DNA of 64,000 nucleotides, from positions 1-64,000 of the forward strand of contig NZ_JAGGQJ010000026.1 in assembly GCF_018613325.1 (NCBI RefSeq), read 5' to 3'. The position numbers and the translations under genes are program-made. Under the pieces are notes generated by a model, which was given only the letters and a program-made list of their open reading frames with translations, was not told the DNA's origin and ran no database searches. Origin of the DNA: Bacillus sp. ISL-34 (GTDB taxonomy: Bacteria > Bacillota > Bacilli > Bacillales > DSM-1321). This document shows, in pieces, positions 17,413 through 25,808 of the stretch (positions are counted from its first letter, which is position 1; each line of letters begins with the position of its first letter).

Positions 17413-19482
17413 ATGGCGTGTTATACGGCGTTGGATTTACTGACAACATTACTGACGATAGAGAAATATAAACGGCTGGTGTATATTGGGAGCAGCTGCT
17501 CTATGGGAGTGGCTATTTGGACGCTTAATTTTGTGGTCATATTCACCCTTGATAATTCAGGAATGGCGGCATACAACATTCCTACAATAATTTTTTCGTT
17601 GGCATTGGCAATTGCTCTCGCAGGGGTTGGATTATTGGCCATATCGTATAAAACACAAGTGCTGCAAATCGTTTTTTGCGGCTTCATGTTTACGATGGCC
17701 ATTTTATCCAATTATATTATGGGAACATCTTCTTTAAACCACTCTTTGCACTTTAGCCCATTGTCGGTCTTCAGTACGCTTTTCAGTATCTTTATTTTAT
17801 TTGTAGCAGCACTTGCAATATTATTTTATTTTAATAAATTAAGTCAATCCTCGCTAAAGCCAGTCAGTACTCTCATGATGAGCGGGGCAATCATTGAAGG
17901 CTATTATCTTTTTTTAAGAGTGTTACCGATGAACGCGAAAAACGAAACGGGTGAATTTGTTCCACTCACCCCATTTATGCTTTATCTTACATGCTTCGTT
18001 TCATTATTCATACTTGCCAGCTTGATCGCTTCAAGTACGATCGTAAGCCGGCGGTTGGCAAAAAGTGATAATACTGTGAGCGATATCCGTTATGCTTTAG
18101 ATCAATCGGCGATCGTAGCCATCACGGATACAAAAGGAATCATTACATATGTTAACGAAAAATTCCTGGAAATATCACAATATGAAAAACATGAACTAAT
18201 AGGGAAAAATCATTCCATCATCAATTCTGGTCATCATACAAAAGAATTTTTCACTGACCTATGGCTAACGATCAGCCAAGGGAAAACATGGCATGGTGAA
18301 ATATGCAACCGAGCTAAAGATGGTAATGTTTATTGGGTGGATACAACCATCGTTCCTTTTATGAAAAAAGGCAAGCCATATCAATATATTTCCATCCGTT
18401 CAGATATTTCCAGTCGTAAAAAAGCAGAAAATGCTTTAAAGGGGTCAATCAAGGAACTGGAAGATATGCAATATGCAATCAACCAATCCTTGATTGTGGC
18501 GATTACCGATGATAAAGGAGTCATTATCGAAGTGAATGAAAAGTTCTCTGAGGTTTCCGGTTATGGGAGAGGTGAATTGATAGGACATACACATAAGATA
18601 GTTAATTCTGGATACCACTCAAAGGAATTCTTTGAACATATGTGGAAGACCGTCCATGAACGGAAAGTTTGGAAGGGGGAAATTAGAAACAAGGCGAAAG
18701 ACGGCAGTTTTTATTGGGTCGATACAACAATTGTCCCATTTTTCAACGAAGAAGGAAGGCCATTTCAATTTCTGGCACTTAGATATGATATAACTGAGCG
18801 TAAACAATCGGAAGAGATGCTCCATCGGCAGGATAAATTAGCCGCAGTCGGTCAGCTTGCTGCTGGAGTGGCACATGAAATACGGAATCCGCTGACCTCC
18901 ATGAAAGGGTATACGGAATTTTTGCAATTAGATGAAACGGACGAAAATAAACAAGAATATCTGGAAATAATCATGGACGAAATCAATCGTGTGAATGAGA
19001 TAGTTGAAGAGTTCTTACAATTGGCGAAACCACAGGCCTTGATATTGGAATTGAAGAATCTTGTGCCAATCATTCAAAACGTCGTATCTTTGACGGAGTT
19101 TGAAGCCAGGAAGAAGAACATCACACTGATTTCGGATTGCAATGAAGAAGAGATCCTCGTTCGTTGTGATGAGAATCGATTAAAACAAGTCATATTGAAC
19201 TTCATTAAAAATGGTATGGAAGCTATGCCTGACGGTGGCTTCATAAAAGTCATGACTGAACTTAAAGAGGATAAAGTGCATATATCCATTACCGACACAG
19301 GAATTGGGATGCCGCCAGAGCAGCTTAAGAGACTGGGAGAACCATTTTTCACAATGAAAAAATCTGGTAATGGGTTAGGTCTCATGATCAGCTTTAAAAT
19401 CATAGAAAGGCATTCGGGTAATGTCATTGTCGAGAGCGAGGTCAATAAAGGTACAGTCTTTAATATCGTGCTCCCTGTTTAA
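17413..19482 (+). CDS. MHYT-like/PAS-PAS sensor histidine kinase, N-terminus probably frameshifted
   Basis: The 689-residue ORF has an N-terminal membrane region (about 1-205) resembling a degenerate MHYT sensor (CYTALDL; SMGVAIWTLNF), two PAS domains (about 225-335 and 350-460, each ending FQ/YQ..R.DI..RK), then a HisKA/HATPase core. The phospho-acceptor His is in AHEIRNPLTS near residue 487; N-box NFIKNGMEA near 596; G-boxes DTGIGMP and GNGLGLMIS near 625-655. It resembles sporulation-type kinases. No response regulator is adjacent. An upstream frame from ATG 17351 (ASNPVLFMIAVLLIK) would supply the missing first membrane helix if one A were added in the AAAA at 17410-17413. The stated start has no ribosome binding site. 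Confidence 0.8.
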   Translation: MACYTALDLLTTLLTIEKYKRLVYIGSSCSMGVAIWTLNFVVIFTLDNSGMAAYNIPTIIFSLALAIALAGVGLLAISYKTQVLQIVFCGFMFTMAILSNYIMGTSSLNHSLHFSPLSVFSTLFSIFILFVAALAILFYFNKLSQSSLKPVSTLMMSGAIIEGYYLFLRVLPMNAKNETGEFVPLTPFMLYLTCFVSLFILASLIASSTIVSRRLAKSDNTVSDIRYALDQSAIVAITDTKGIITYVNEKFLEISQYEKHELIGKNHSIINSGHHTKEFFTDLWLTISQGKTWHGEICNRAKDGNVYWVDTTIVPFMKKGKPYQYISIRSDISSRKKAENALKGSIKELEDMQYAINQSLIVAITDDKGVIIEVNEKFSEVSGYGRGELIGHTHKIVNSGYHSKEFFEHMWKTVHERKVWKGEIRNKAKDGSFYWVDTTIVPFFNEEGRPFQFLALRYDITERKQSEEMLHRQDKLAAVGQLAAGVAHEIRNPLTSMKGYTEFLQLDETDENKQEYLEIIMDEINRVNEIVEEFLQLAKPQALILELKNLVPIIQNVVSLTEFEARKKNITLISDCNEEEILVRCDENRLKQVILNFIKNGMEAMPDGGFIKVMTELKEDKVHISITDTGIGMPPEQLKRLGEPFFTMKKSGNGLGLMISFKIIERHSGNVIVESEVNKGTVFNIVLPV

Positions 19483-19500
19483 TATCCATAATAGGAAGCA

Positions 19501-20748
19501 ATGAATAAAATCAACAACTTTGTAGAAGCTGTCTGCGTGGGGGAACTGGATTTGGATAAACAAAAGCATGTCAATATTATTAGCTTGAAGGTATTTTACC
19601 TATTTTCTTTTTTTGCAGTGGGAAGTTTAACACCGCTATTAAGCGTTTATTTGGCCAATGAGGCTGGTTTGTCCGGTATTGAAATAGGTACGATCATGTC
19701 TGTTGGACCGATAGTGATGATCGTTTTTCAACCTTTTTGGGGAATTGTCTGTGATTGGAGCGGGAGACCAGCAAAAATACTGGCAATGACATCGTTGCTT
19801 GCTGGTGTATTCGGTTTAGGCTACTTGCTGTTCGAGCACTATTTACTTATAGTATCCGTCGCAATCGCTTTGGCTATTTTTCAAAGTGCGATAATACCAG
19901 TTTCAGATAGCATCACCCTTCAATATACAACAAAAATCAAATCGAATTATGGGGAAATCCGTTTATTCGGTTCACTTGGATACGGTGTGGCCGTTTTTGT
20001 AATGGGAAAGTTATCTGAATCCTTCATGGGTCCTTCAGTGATATTTTATGCTTTTTTCTTCGGTCTTTTGATCGCGGCCAGTCTGGCTCTTCGTTTGCCT
20101 GAAGAGCCACCTGGGAAAAAGGTGAAGCTTTTCGGTGGAATGAAAGAATTGATCACCATGAAACGATTTCTTATCTTTCTTGCTATAACGTTCTTGCTTT
20201 TTGGTCCTAATCTTGCAAATAATGTATACTATGGTTTGTTTGTAGAGGCAAGGGGAGGGACATATACAGGAATTGGCATTGCGTTCCTTTTAGCTGTATT
20301 ATCGGAAATCCCCTTTATGAGAATCGCAGGAACCTGGATTCATAAGATAGGCCTGCTGCCAATTACCTTATTAGCTGGAACGGCCTCATTGGTCCGCTGG
20401 GTTTTGTACTTCACCGAACCCAGTTTGGCTACCGTATATGTGACTTCGATCATTCAAGGGTTTTCACTTGGATTATTCATTCCTGCAGCTTTACAATATA
20501 TCAGGGAAGTTGTCCCTGCACGTATAACAGTAACAGCAATAACGCTTTATTCCGCCATTGGCAATGGATTGGGTAACTGGTTCAGTACCTTCAGCGGCGG
20601 GATAATCTTGGATAAATCAGGAATATATGCGGTCTATTTATTTTATGGTTTACTCACGCTGATTGGGATGCTGCTTACAATATGGCTCATGAGGTTAGAT
20701 ATAAAATTAAAAGTAATGGGAAAACCCATAGGTACAATAGAAAAATGA
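19501..20748 (+). CDS. MFS transporter, nucleoside-symporter-like branch
   Basis: A 415-residue integral membrane protein with about 12 predicted helices. The MFS pattern is visible: a first helix after LKVFYLFSFFAVGSLTPLLSVYL, a loop-2/3 signature DWSGRPAKI, and a second half starting near residue 215. It resembles the MFS_1-like/PPP group (YwbF-type). The substrate is not inferable. It starts 18 bases after the kinase gene and is likely co-transcribed. The ribosome binding site AGGAAG is only two to three bases before the ATG, so the start is uncertain. Confidence 0.8.
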   Translation: MNKINNFVEAVCVGELDLDKQKHVNIISLKVFYLFSFFAVGSLTPLLSVYLANEAGLSGIEIGTIMSVGPIVMIVFQPFWGIVCDWSGRPAKILAMTSLLAGVFGLGYLLFEHYLLIVSVAIALAIFQSAIIPVSDSITLQYTTKIKSNYGEIRLFGSLGYGVAVFVMGKLSESFMGPSVIFYAFFFGLLIAASLALRLPEEPPGKKVKLFGGMKELITMKRFLIFLAITFLLFGPNLANNVYYGLFVEARGGTYTGIGIAFLLAVLSEIPFMRIAGTWIHKIGLLPITLLAGTASLVRWVLYFTEPSLATVYVTSIIQGFSLGLFIPAALQYIREVVPARITVTAITLYSAIGNGLGNWFSTFSGGIILDKSGIYAVYLFYGLLTLIGMLLTIWLMRLDIKLKVMGKPIGTIEK

Positions 20749-20762
20749 TGGGAAATAAAGCG

Positions 20763-20801
20763 AGAGACCTCTTTACCTTTCATGGTGAAGAGGTCTTTTT
20801 T
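20763..20801 (+). terminator. terminator of kinase-MFS unit
   Basis: AGAGACCTCTT.ACC / GGT.AAGAGGTCTTTTTT hairpin after the MFS stop codon. Confidence 0.85.
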
Positions 20802-20840
20802 ACTTGTCTCTCAACATTTTTTTAGGGGTTATACAATTTA

Positions 20841-20980
20841 AACGTTGATTGGAACGTAAGGCACTTACTTTCCGCGGGCGGGTCCGGGAGCCTCCTCGGC
20901 ACCTTTGCTCCTGCGGGGTCTCACTTGGACACGCTTTTCCCGAAGGAGTTTCGAACACCCGCTCCAATCAACTTTGTTTT
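20841..20980 (+). repeat. GC-rich interspersed repeat with terminal inverted repeats, copy B
   Basis: Same element as 7161-7313. The ends AACGTTGATTGGAACG and CGCTCCAATCAACTTT are inverted repeats of each other at 14 of 16 positions. Internally the blocks CCGCGGGCGG.TCCGGGAGCC, TCCTCGGC, CTGCGGGGTCTC and CGCTTTTCCCG are shared. Confidence 0.88.
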
Positions 20981-21145
20981 AATTTTAGATAGAACCCCTT
21001 TTGTAATCCCTTTCCTCCTTTTTGTATTGGTAATTTTATAAACCCTTTTATTAATTGGGGTTTTTAACCAGAACAATCAGTTTTTTGTTTTTGGAAATAA
21101 TATGATTTAATGGAAGATAGAGAATGAATGGAAGGATGAGTGTTT

Positions 21146-21937
21146 TTGAACAAACCAAAAGTGTTGGCTTCTACCATCGTATCAGCTCTTATCGGCCTGT
21201 TTTTTTTATTTTGCCTTGGATGGGCGATTACTGACCATTACGGTAAAGGAACTTCCGATACGGAAGTAATTGAAGAAACCCCCATTAAAAATGATCTTCC
21301 TGATGATTTTACGGTAGTGGCGATAGGCGATTCATTGACACGTGGCACAGGTGATGAAACAGGGAAAGGCTACGTGGGACTTGTTGTTGAAGATTTGAAG
21401 AGTGAATACAACAGAAAACCAATCATTCATAACCTCGGAATTAATGGACAAGTGTCTAAAGAATTGGCGCAGCAAGTGAAACAACCGGAAGTGAAGCGCC
21501 AAATCCAAGCAGCTGATGTTATTTTAGTTACGATAGGGGGTAACGATTTATTTCAAAAAGGCCAGACCCTGCTTGAATATGATCGTGAAGCTATATCTGT
21601 ATCACAAAAGAATTTCTTGGGAAATTTAAATGGAATTTTTAAAGATATCAATAAAGTCAATGATACAGCTACCATACTGTTGCTTGGGCTGTATAATCCA
21701 TTTATAGATTTGGATGAAGACTTTGATACGAACCGCATTGTTCGTGACTGGAATAATGAAACGGCAGAAGTCGTGGCTCATTATCAAAATGCAATTTTCG
21801 TTCCCACATTTGATTTATTTCAATTGTCGGTAAATGAGTATTTGTATTCGGATAAATTTCACCCTAATAAGAAGGGGTACCGTTTAATTGCAGATAGAGT
21901 TGCTCCTTTAATAAAATGGGAGGATGTGGAACGATGA
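21146..21937 (+). CDS. SGNH/GDSL-type lipase or esterase, membrane-anchored
   Basis: A roughly 263-residue protein with one N-terminal hydrophobic segment (residues 5-28) and an extracytoplasmic SGNH hydrolase domain. Block I is VAIGDSLTRGTG (nucleophile Ser), block III ITIGGNDLF-like VTIGGNDLFQ, and block V DKFHPNKKGY with the catalytic Asp/His. It hydrolyses esters; the substrate is not known. TTG 21146 sits nine bases after GGAAGGA; GTG 21140 would be only three bases away. Its stop overlaps the next ATG (ATGA), so it is the first gene of an operon with an ABC exporter. Confidence 0.85.
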   Translation: MNKPKVLASTIVSALIGLFFLFCLGWAITDHYGKGTSDTEVIEETPIKNDLPDDFTVVAIGDSLTRGTGDETGKGYVGLVVEDLKSEYNRKPIIHNLGINGQVSKELAQQVKQPEVKRQIQAADVILVTIGGNDLFQKGQTLLEYDREAISVSQKNFLGNLNGIFKDINKVNDTATILLLGLYNPFIDLDEDFDTNRIVRDWNNETAEVVAHYQNAIFVPTFDLFQLSVNEYLYSDKFHPNKKGYRLIADRVAPLIKWEDVER

Positions 21938-22848
21938 AACGGGTGACTTTGTCTGTCAGGGATTTGAGAAAAAGGATTGGCAAAAGGGAAATTATTAAAG
22001 GAATAGACTTTGAGCTGAATGAAGGTGAGGTTTTCGGCTTTTTAGGACCGAATGGAGCAGGCAAGACGACGACGATCCGCATGTTGGTCGGTTTAATTAA
22101 GCCATCCTCAGGTTCCATCCATATATGCGGGTATGATGTTCGTCAGGAATTTACGAAGGCTATGAAGCAAATGGGCTGCATCGTTGAAAATCCAGAGTTG
22201 TACCCATTTTTGAGCGGGTGGGATAATTTGCTCCACTTTGCAAGAATGTTACCTGAAGTGGATGAAACAAGAATGATCGAGGTTGTTGAACTCGTCGGCC
22301 TGCAAGCGAGAATTCACGATAAAGTGAAGACCTATTCGTTAGGTATGAGGCAGCGTTTAGGAATCGCGCAGGCAATGCTGAACAGCCCTAAGCTGTTGAT
22401 TTTGGATGAACCGACTAACGGTCTAGATCCTGCCGGAATCCGTGAAATGCGGCAATTCATCAGAAAATTGGCTGAAGAAGAAGGTATGAGCGTTCTGGTT
22501 TCTTCACACTTATTGGGTGAAATACAGCAACTTTGTGACCGGGTCGCAATTATTAAAGGAGGGGAAATTATCAAAACGGACACAGTGGAAAGCTTATTAT
22601 CCACGCAGGAGCGGATATTTTGGCGGGTGGAACCTATTCAACAGGGAGCGGAAATTCTTAGCGGCTTCACCGAAATTACCATAGATCAAAAATATATCAT
22701 TACAGCCTATGATGAACTTAAAACACCCGAATGGAATGCTGCACTTAACCAAGCAGGGGTGAGGGTGCATGAAATGAATCGAAAGCTCCCGGGATTGGAG
22801 GAATTGTTTTTGCAAGTTACCGGTGTCGGAGGTGCAGGCATTGAATAA
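21934..22848 (+). CDS. ABC transporter ATP-binding protein
   Basis: A 304-residue ATPase of the ABC-2/DrrA-like exporter type. Walker A GPNGAGKTT near residue 41, signature YSLGMRQRL near 134, Walker B LLILDEPTNGLDP near 152, and the His switch in SSHLLGEI near 190 are all intact. A C-terminal regulatory extension (220-304) is typical of this group. The ATG overlaps the stop of the GDSL gene (ATGA) with GGGAGG upstream. It should pair with the permease that follows. Confidence 0.9.
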   Translation: MKRVTLSVRDLRKRIGKREIIKGIDFELNEGEVFGFLGPNGAGKTTTIRMLVGLIKPSSGSIHICGYDVRQEFTKAMKQMGCIVENPELYPFLSGWDNLLHFARMLPEVDETRMIEVVELVGLQARIHDKVKTYSLGMRQRLGIAQAMLNSPKLLILDEPTNGLDPAGIREMRQFIRKLAEEEGMSVLVSSHLLGEIQQLCDRVAIIKGGEIIKTDTVESLLSTQERIFWRVEPIQQGAEILSGFTEITIDQKYIITAYDELKTPEWNAALNQAGVRVHEMNRKLPGLEELFLQVTGVGGAGIE

Positions 22849-23821
22849 CTTGATCCAAAATGAAATGATGAAGTTGTTGGCAAAGAAACGGTTAATCATA
22901 ATCGGTATCATCGTTGGAATTTTAGTGCTGATGTTTACATATGCCCAATATAAACAAGTGGAAGAGCAGCGGGAGAAGTTGGGAACTGATGATTGGCGTG
23001 CAGCTCTACAGCAGCAAATCATCGATACTCAAAATCGCTTGGGCTCGAATAGGATGCTCGATGAGTGGCGTGAACAGCTGCAAGTAAGTCTGAAGCAGCA
23101 GCAATATTATCTCGATCATGATATCAATCCCTCAGAACCAGGCGCTGCCACCTTTACACGCATGTTTTTGGAAAATGCAATCGATTTGTTCATTCCGCTG
23201 TTGATCATGATTGTGGCTAGTGATATGGTTTCTTCCGAAAGCAGTCAAGGGACGATCAAGCTTTTGTTGACCCGGCCAGTGGAGCGCTGGAAAATCTTAT
23301 TGAGCAAATATGTAACATTATTATTATCGGTTTCGATTATCGTGGCGATGACAGCCTTATTGTCTTACCTTTTATCAGGAATCGTTTTCGGATATCAAGG
23401 ATGGGGGGCCCCCGTAATAACCGGATTCGAATTGAATGGGGCTGACGTGGATGTCAGTCAAGTAAGGTTAGTGGAACAATGGAAATTCCTATTGATGGAT
23501 TTGGGACTTGTCTGGCTGGTGGCGGTTGTTGTAGGGACCCTATCTTTCATGCTTTCGGTTTTAGTGAGAAGCACCCCTGCAGGCATGGGCATCATGCTGG
23601 CTGCATTGATTTCCGGGGCTATATTGAACAATATGGTTTCATCATGGGAATCAGCTAAATATTTCTTTATGGTGAATTTGAAATTGACCGCTTATATTAG
23701 CGGAACGGCTCCACCGATAGAAGGGATGACCTTATTATCCTCCGTCATTACTCTGCTCGTTTGGTGGGCGCTTGCTTTAATTGTATCTTTTACAGTATTT
23801 ACCCGGCGGGATGTATACTGA
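22841..23821 (+). CDS. ABC-2 type transporter permease
   Basis: A roughly 326-residue permease. There is a first membrane helix at about residues 17-35, a large soluble loop with charged coiled sequence (40-105), then five further helices. It contains the ABC-2 hallmark MVSSESSQGTIKLLLTRPV, which precedes the second helix in ABC-2 permeases. TTG 22841 lies seven bases after GGAGGTG and is preferred over the earlier GTG; the gene overlaps the ATPase stop by 8 bases. Function: export or bacteriocin/antibiotic resistance-type transport, substrate unknown. Confidence 0.87.
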   Translation: MNNLIQNEMMKLLAKKRLIIIGIIVGILVLMFTYAQYKQVEEQREKLGTDDWRAALQQQIIDTQNRLGSNRMLDEWREQLQVSLKQQQYYLDHDINPSEPGAATFTRMFLENAIDLFIPLLIMIVASDMVSSESSQGTIKLLLTRPVERWKILLSKYVTLLLSVSIIVAMTALLSYLLSGIVFGYQGWGAPVITGFELNGADVDVSQVRLVEQWKFLLMDLGLVWLVAVVVGTLSFMLSVLVRSTPAGMGIMLAALISGAILNNMVSSWESAKYFFMVNLKLTAYISGTAPPIEGMTLLSSVITLLVWWALALIVSFTVFTRRDVY

Positions 23822-23852
23822 GAAACAGCCTATACAAATTATAGGTTGTTTC
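23822..23852 (+). terminator. terminator of GDSL-ABC operon
   Basis: GAAACAGCCTATA, five-base loop, TATAGGTTGTTTC. A close copy lies at 24329-24358. Confidence 0.8.
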
Positions 23853-23869
23853 AGTTTGAGTGTCGCACC

Positions 23870-24215
23870 CACAACCATGATTTTAAAAGAAGACTCGGTT
23901 TAATGGCTAGCCGAGCCCCGCTAGACGCTTGCTTTGATGAGGCTTGGCAGACACAGGGCGGAAAGGGAGCGGATTTAGTGCTGGGACCGCAAAATGAAAG
24001 CTCTGGAGTACGAATAATGAGGTGAAGGTCGAAAAAAGTCGAGAACAGTCGAAAAAAGTCGGGCAGAAATCAACTGCAACTTTTTTAAATGAAAAAGCTG
24101 CAGGCAGACTGGCTTTTCTTCGAATTTGTCGATTATTGGGGATCGGAATGGTCTCATCCCGAATACTTTTCATGATTTTATCGAGGGAATGATGACCATG
24201 ATTTTAAACAAGACC
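23870..24215 (-). repeat. composite interspersed repeat, copy 1
   Basis: Blocks of this region recur, in reverse order and orientation, at 54034-54197. Shared blocks: CTAGACGCTTGC.TTGATG with GGCTTGGCAGACA and GGCGGAAAGGG (23920-23966), CGGAATGGTCTCATCCCGAA (24146-24165) and ACCATGATTTTAAA.CAA (24196-24213). It holds no credible ORF. Confidence 0.7.
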
Positions 24216-24282
24216 TTGTTATACTGCATGATATTTAACTGTTTTATGAACTGAAATCATCCGTAACTTTTAAAAATAAAAA

Positions 24283-24326
24283 ACTGTTGGCAAACTCGCT
24301 TTTTCTTCGAATTTGTCTACAGTCTG
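24283..24326 (-). repeat. recurring terminator-like hairpin, copy 2
   Basis: Read on the minus strand it gives CTGTAGACAAATTCG, a short loop and CGAGTTTGCC.ACAG followed by T-rich sequence. It belongs to the same family as 7099-7141 and 53797-53843. Confidence 0.65.
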
Positions 24327-24328
24327 AC

Positions 24329-24358
24329 ACAGCCTATATAAAATATAGGTTGTTTTTT
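24329..24358 (+). terminator. second copy of the CAGCCTATA terminator
   Basis: ACAGCCTATA / TATAGGTTGT hairpin with a T-run. It is nearly identical to 23824-23851, so the composite repeat is bracketed by two copies of the same terminator. Confidence 0.7.
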
Positions 24359-24416
24359 ATTTTCTCGTACAGGGTATCCTTTATAAAACAGTATGTTCAA
24401 ATTAGGAGGATTATAA

Positions 24417-25253
24417 ATGGATGATAATCATTTGAATGAAAAATTGATGCCGATGACTTCAGTTTCCAGTGGAGATGTACAGATCCTAAACGAGGATATA
24501 TATTGTCTGTCCGTCCAAATCGTTAATGTAATTTTTGTAGGGTCACCCAAAGATGATAAATGGGTATTGATAGATGCAGGGATGCCGCGTTCAGCAGAGG
24601 TAATAAGGAAAACTGCTGAAGAAATATACGGACCGCAAAATCCACCTGCTGCCATTATTTTGACACATGGACATTTCGATCATGTTGGTGCACTGATTGA
24701 GTTAATGGAGTATTGGAAGGCTCCTGTTTATGCCCACATTAAAGAAATGCCTTATTTAACGGGACAGGAAAATTATCCCGAACCGGATCCTACTGTTGAA
24801 GGCGGGATGGTCGCTAAAATGTCATGGGTATTTCCGAATGAGGGAATCAACCTTGATGAAAAAGTTCAGCCATTGCCTGATGATCATAGTGTTCCCGGGC
24901 TTCGCGATTGGAAATGGGTTCACACCCCTGGACATTCAAAAGGACATATTTCACTTTTCCGTGAAAGTGACCGAAGTTTGATTGCTGGAGATGCTTTTGT
25001 GAATGTCAGGCAGGATTCCCTATACAAGGTTATCACTCAGGAGAAAGAAATAGCAGGCCCACCGAGGTATTTGACAACTGATTGGGAGGCTGCCAAAGAA
25101 TCTGTAAAGTTATTGGAAAGCATGAAGCCGGCTGTTGCCATAACGGGGCATGGGTATCCTGTTGAAGGGCAAGAACTGGAAATGGGTTTATCAAAGCTTG
25201 CAAAGGAATTCGATTCATTAGCTAAACCGGATCATGGGAAATATGTGGAATGA
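24417..25253 (+). CDS. MBL-fold metallohydrolase
   Basis: A 278-residue metallo-beta-lactamase-fold protein. The metal-binding signature THGHFDHVGAL lies near residue 82; further ligands are in HTPGHSKGH (near 170), AGDAF (near 188) and ITGHG (near 241). Such proteins are hydrolases of glyoxalase-II or quorum-quenching type; the true substrate is unknown. ATG is preceded by AGGAGG at ideal spacing. The CBS gene follows closely and is probably co-transcribed. Confidence 0.87.
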   Translation: MDDNHLNEKLMPMTSVSSGDVQILNEDIYCLSVQIVNVIFVGSPKDDKWVLIDAGMPRSAEVIRKTAEEIYGPQNPPAAIILTHGHFDHVGALIELMEYWKAPVYAHIKEMPYLTGQENYPEPDPTVEGGMVAKMSWVFPNEGINLDEKVQPLPDDHSVPGLRDWKWVHTPGHSKGHISLFRESDRSLIAGDAFVNVRQDSLYKVITQEKEIAGPPRYLTTDWEAAKESVKLLESMKPAVAITGHGYPVEGQELEMGLSKLAKEFDSLAKPDHGKYVE

Positions 25254-25332
25254 AGCGTGAACGTGTTTCATGAATAATTTCTCTTCAGAAGTCAAAAATA
25301 AACAAGCAACTTATGAAAATGGAGGGATATCC

Positions 25333-25764
25333 GTGACCAAATTAAGAGATATCATGACAACAGACGTGGACTGTTGCACTGCGGAAGATAATATATATGA
25401 AGCAGCAGTCAAAATGAAGAATGATGATGTTGGTGTCATTCCTGTACTGGAGAATAACCATTTAATTGGTGTCATTACAGACAGGGATATCGTCATTCGC
25501 TGTGTTGCCGAGAAAAAGCCCAATTCGACTAGAATTACCGATGTCATTTCCACCAATCTTGTAACAGGCACGCCTGATATGTCAGTGGAGGAAGCTGAGG
25601 AGATAATGGCTACCGAACAAATCAGAAGGCTCCCTATCATTGAAAATGATAAGCTGGTCGGAGTCGTGGCATTAGGTGATCTTGCTGTACACCAACAGAC
25701 AAATTCAATGGCAGGAAATGCTTTAAGTTCAATTTCCGAGGACAGAGACCAAATTCAACACTAA
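25333..25764 (+). CDS. CBS-domain protein, YhcV-like
   Basis: A 143-residue protein made of two tandem CBS domains (about 3-60 and 70-125), with the typical VGVIPVLENNHLIGVITDRDIV and RRLPIIENDKLVGVVALGDLA strands. CBS pairs bind adenine nucleotides and act as regulatory modules. GTG 25333 is chosen because GGAGGG lies six bases upstream and the protein then begins at the CBS fold; a longer form from ATG 25270 has no ribosome binding site. Length fits B. subtilis YhcV (140). Confidence 0.85.
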   Translation: MTKLRDIMTTDVDCCTAEDNIYEAAVKMKNDDVGVIPVLENNHLIGVITDRDIVIRCVAEKKPNSTRITDVISTNLVTGTPDMSVEEAEEIMATEQIRRLPIIENDKLVGVVALGDLAVHQQTNSMAGNALSSISEDRDQIQH

Positions 25765-25808
25765 AAACAAACACTCTGTTAGCTTTTGCTAACAGAGTGT
25801 TTGTTTTT
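25763..25808 (+). terminator. bidirectional terminator
   Basis: AACAAACACTCTGTTAGC, TTTT loop, GCTAACAGAGTGTTTGTT between the convergent CBS and peptidase genes. Confidence 0.92.

Noticed and set aside
23907..24173. 88-codon minus-strand ORF
   Set aside because: It is inside the composite repeat; the matching block at 54034 has no equivalent frame.
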